Below the pieces are notes generated by a model that did no database searches, was not told where the DNA came from, and was given only the letters and a program-made list of their open reading frames with translations. 5,213 nt of DNA from Ruminococcaceae bacterium UBA6857 (GTDB lineage Bacteria > Bacillota > Clostridia > Oscillospirales > Acutalibacteraceae), in contig DKDD01000132.1 in the NCBI GenBank assembly GCA_002451715.1, positions 1 through 5,213 on the forward strand, in the 5' to 3' direction. Shown here in pieces: positions 4,477-5,213 of the stretch. The translations under genes were made by a program, and so were the position numbers. Position 1 is the first letter of the stretch, and every line of letters begins with the position of its first letter.

Positions 4477-5213
4477 TTACTCTGTGATTTCAATGCCGCG
4501 TTCGGCTCTCATAACCTTAAGCTCTTCGTGAATCTTCTTTTTCTTGTCGCCCACGATGTCATAGAAGAACAGCGGAATTGCGCAAAGGATAAGGCTGATT
4601 CCCGGAACGATTGAAACAAGGGAATACATTGCAAAATTCTGAGACGTTGTCATTGACCTTGCAAGGTTAACGGCAGCGTTTCCGTCGTTCATAAGTGCCG
4701 GGTCGATATGAACAAGAATATACATTCCAATAATAACAACCGTTGCAACGGCGTTACCGAGCTTGTTAACAAACGACTGGCACGCAGAGCCGAGAGCGTT
4801 GTCTCTGAAGCCGGTTTTCCATTCCATGAAGTCAATGCAGTCGCAGACCATTGCGCCGGAAACAACATTGATAACACCGAGCGGTATGCTTGAAATAATC
4901 ATGAACGGAATGCAGATGAAAAGGTTCTTTGTGAACCAGCCGACAAGGAGAGTGAATATGCTTGCAATAAAGCCGCCGATGCAGGAAACGATCATGAGCG
5001 TTCTGTATTCATACTTTTTGAAAAGCTTGGGCATAAACACCATTGCGCCGAACATTCCGACTGCGGCGCAAATCTGAATAACAAGCTGAATTGTTGACAT
5101 ATTCTTGCTGAATTCTTCGGCTGTTGCGGTTGCAAGGTCACCCTTAACATAAAAGCCGGCGTAACGAGCAACGTGCGGAGCCGCAGACTGAAGCATATAT
5201 CTTCCGAAAGAAA
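4477..5213 (-). CDS. GPH-family sugar:cation symporter (MelB-like), C-terminal part, cut by window edge
   Basis: The reading frame is open to the right edge; the first visible Met (5194-5196) is not the real start, since codons for S-F-G-R-Y precede it. The 244 visible residues are roughly the C-terminal half of a major facilitator superfamily protein. Numbering from that Met, D119-C-I-D122-F-M-E125-W-K127-T-G129 matches the loop signature of the glycoside-pentoside-hexuronide:cation symporters (DxxDxxEWKTG), followed by RDNALGSACQSFVNKLG (131-147), also family-like. Five or six membrane helices are visible (around 35-56, 66-88, 91-113, 146-164, 192-212), then a basic cytoplasmic tail (217-239). 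Members import sugars or glycosides with H+, Na+ or Li+; the substrate cannot be read from this half. Its own terminator follows. Sugar-utilisation genes may lie upstream, outside the window. Confidence 0.88.
   Translation of the reverse strand, partial: SFGRYMLQSAAPHVARYAGFYVKGDLATATAEEFSKNMSTIQLVIQICAAVGMFGAMVFMPKLFKKYEYRTLMIVSCIGGFIASIFTLLVGWFTKNLFICIPFMIISSIPLGVINVVSGAMVCDCIDFMEWKTGFRDNALGSACQSFVNKLGNAVATVVIIGMYILVHIDPALMNDGNAAVNLARSMTTSQNFAMYSLVSIVPGISLILCAIPLFFYDIVGDKKKKIHEELKVMRAERGIEITE

Overview
The window looks like a stretch of ordinary bacterial chromosome, most likely from an anaerobic Firmicute of the class Clostridia. This is an inference. It rests on strong Shine-Dalgarno sites of the AGGAGG/GGGAGG type, intermediate base composition, tight gene packing, and the gene families present: a tandem pair of single-RCK TrkA proteins, a GPH sugar symporter, a YhhN membrane protein and a PAP2/GtrA pair. 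No rRNA, tRNA, mobile element, CRISPR array or prophage gene is visible. No gap between genes reaches 300 bases.

Left part (1-2586, all on the minus strand, read right to left): a metallophosphoesterase of the YfcE/MJ0936 type with a TTG start, two consecutive TrkA-like K+ transport regulatory proteins, a PAP2-superfamily membrane phosphatase, and the first 35 codons of a GtrA-like membrane protein cut by the window edge. The first three genes are tightly coupled: a TAATG stop/start overlap, then a 12-nt gap with the ribosome binding site on the stop codon. A good sigma-A type promoter (TTGAAA, 17-nt spacer, TACAAT) lies just upstream. PAP2 and gtrA follow after 66 nt with no terminator between, so they may be cotranscribed. 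No TrkH/KtrB channel subunit is in the window, so the two RCK proteins appear without their membrane partner.

Middle part (2654-3654, plus strand): a divergent, self-contained operon of three small genes of 79, 119 and 131 codons that I cannot assign to any named family. They are coupled by an ATGA overlap and then by a stop-overlapping ribosome binding site, and they end at a very strong hairpin terminator. The first two proteins share a short helical motif. The third has a charged, probably disordered middle and ends in two 11-residue hydrophobic segments around a polar turn. This is the part most worth following up as an undescribed system.

Right part (3658-5213, minus strand): a YhhN/TMEM86-family membrane protein (lysoplasmalogenase-like) that converges on the three-gene operon across a shared bidirectional terminator. 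Upstream of it is the C-terminal half of a GPH-family (MelB-like) sugar:cation symporter with its own terminator in the 65-nt gap between the two genes.
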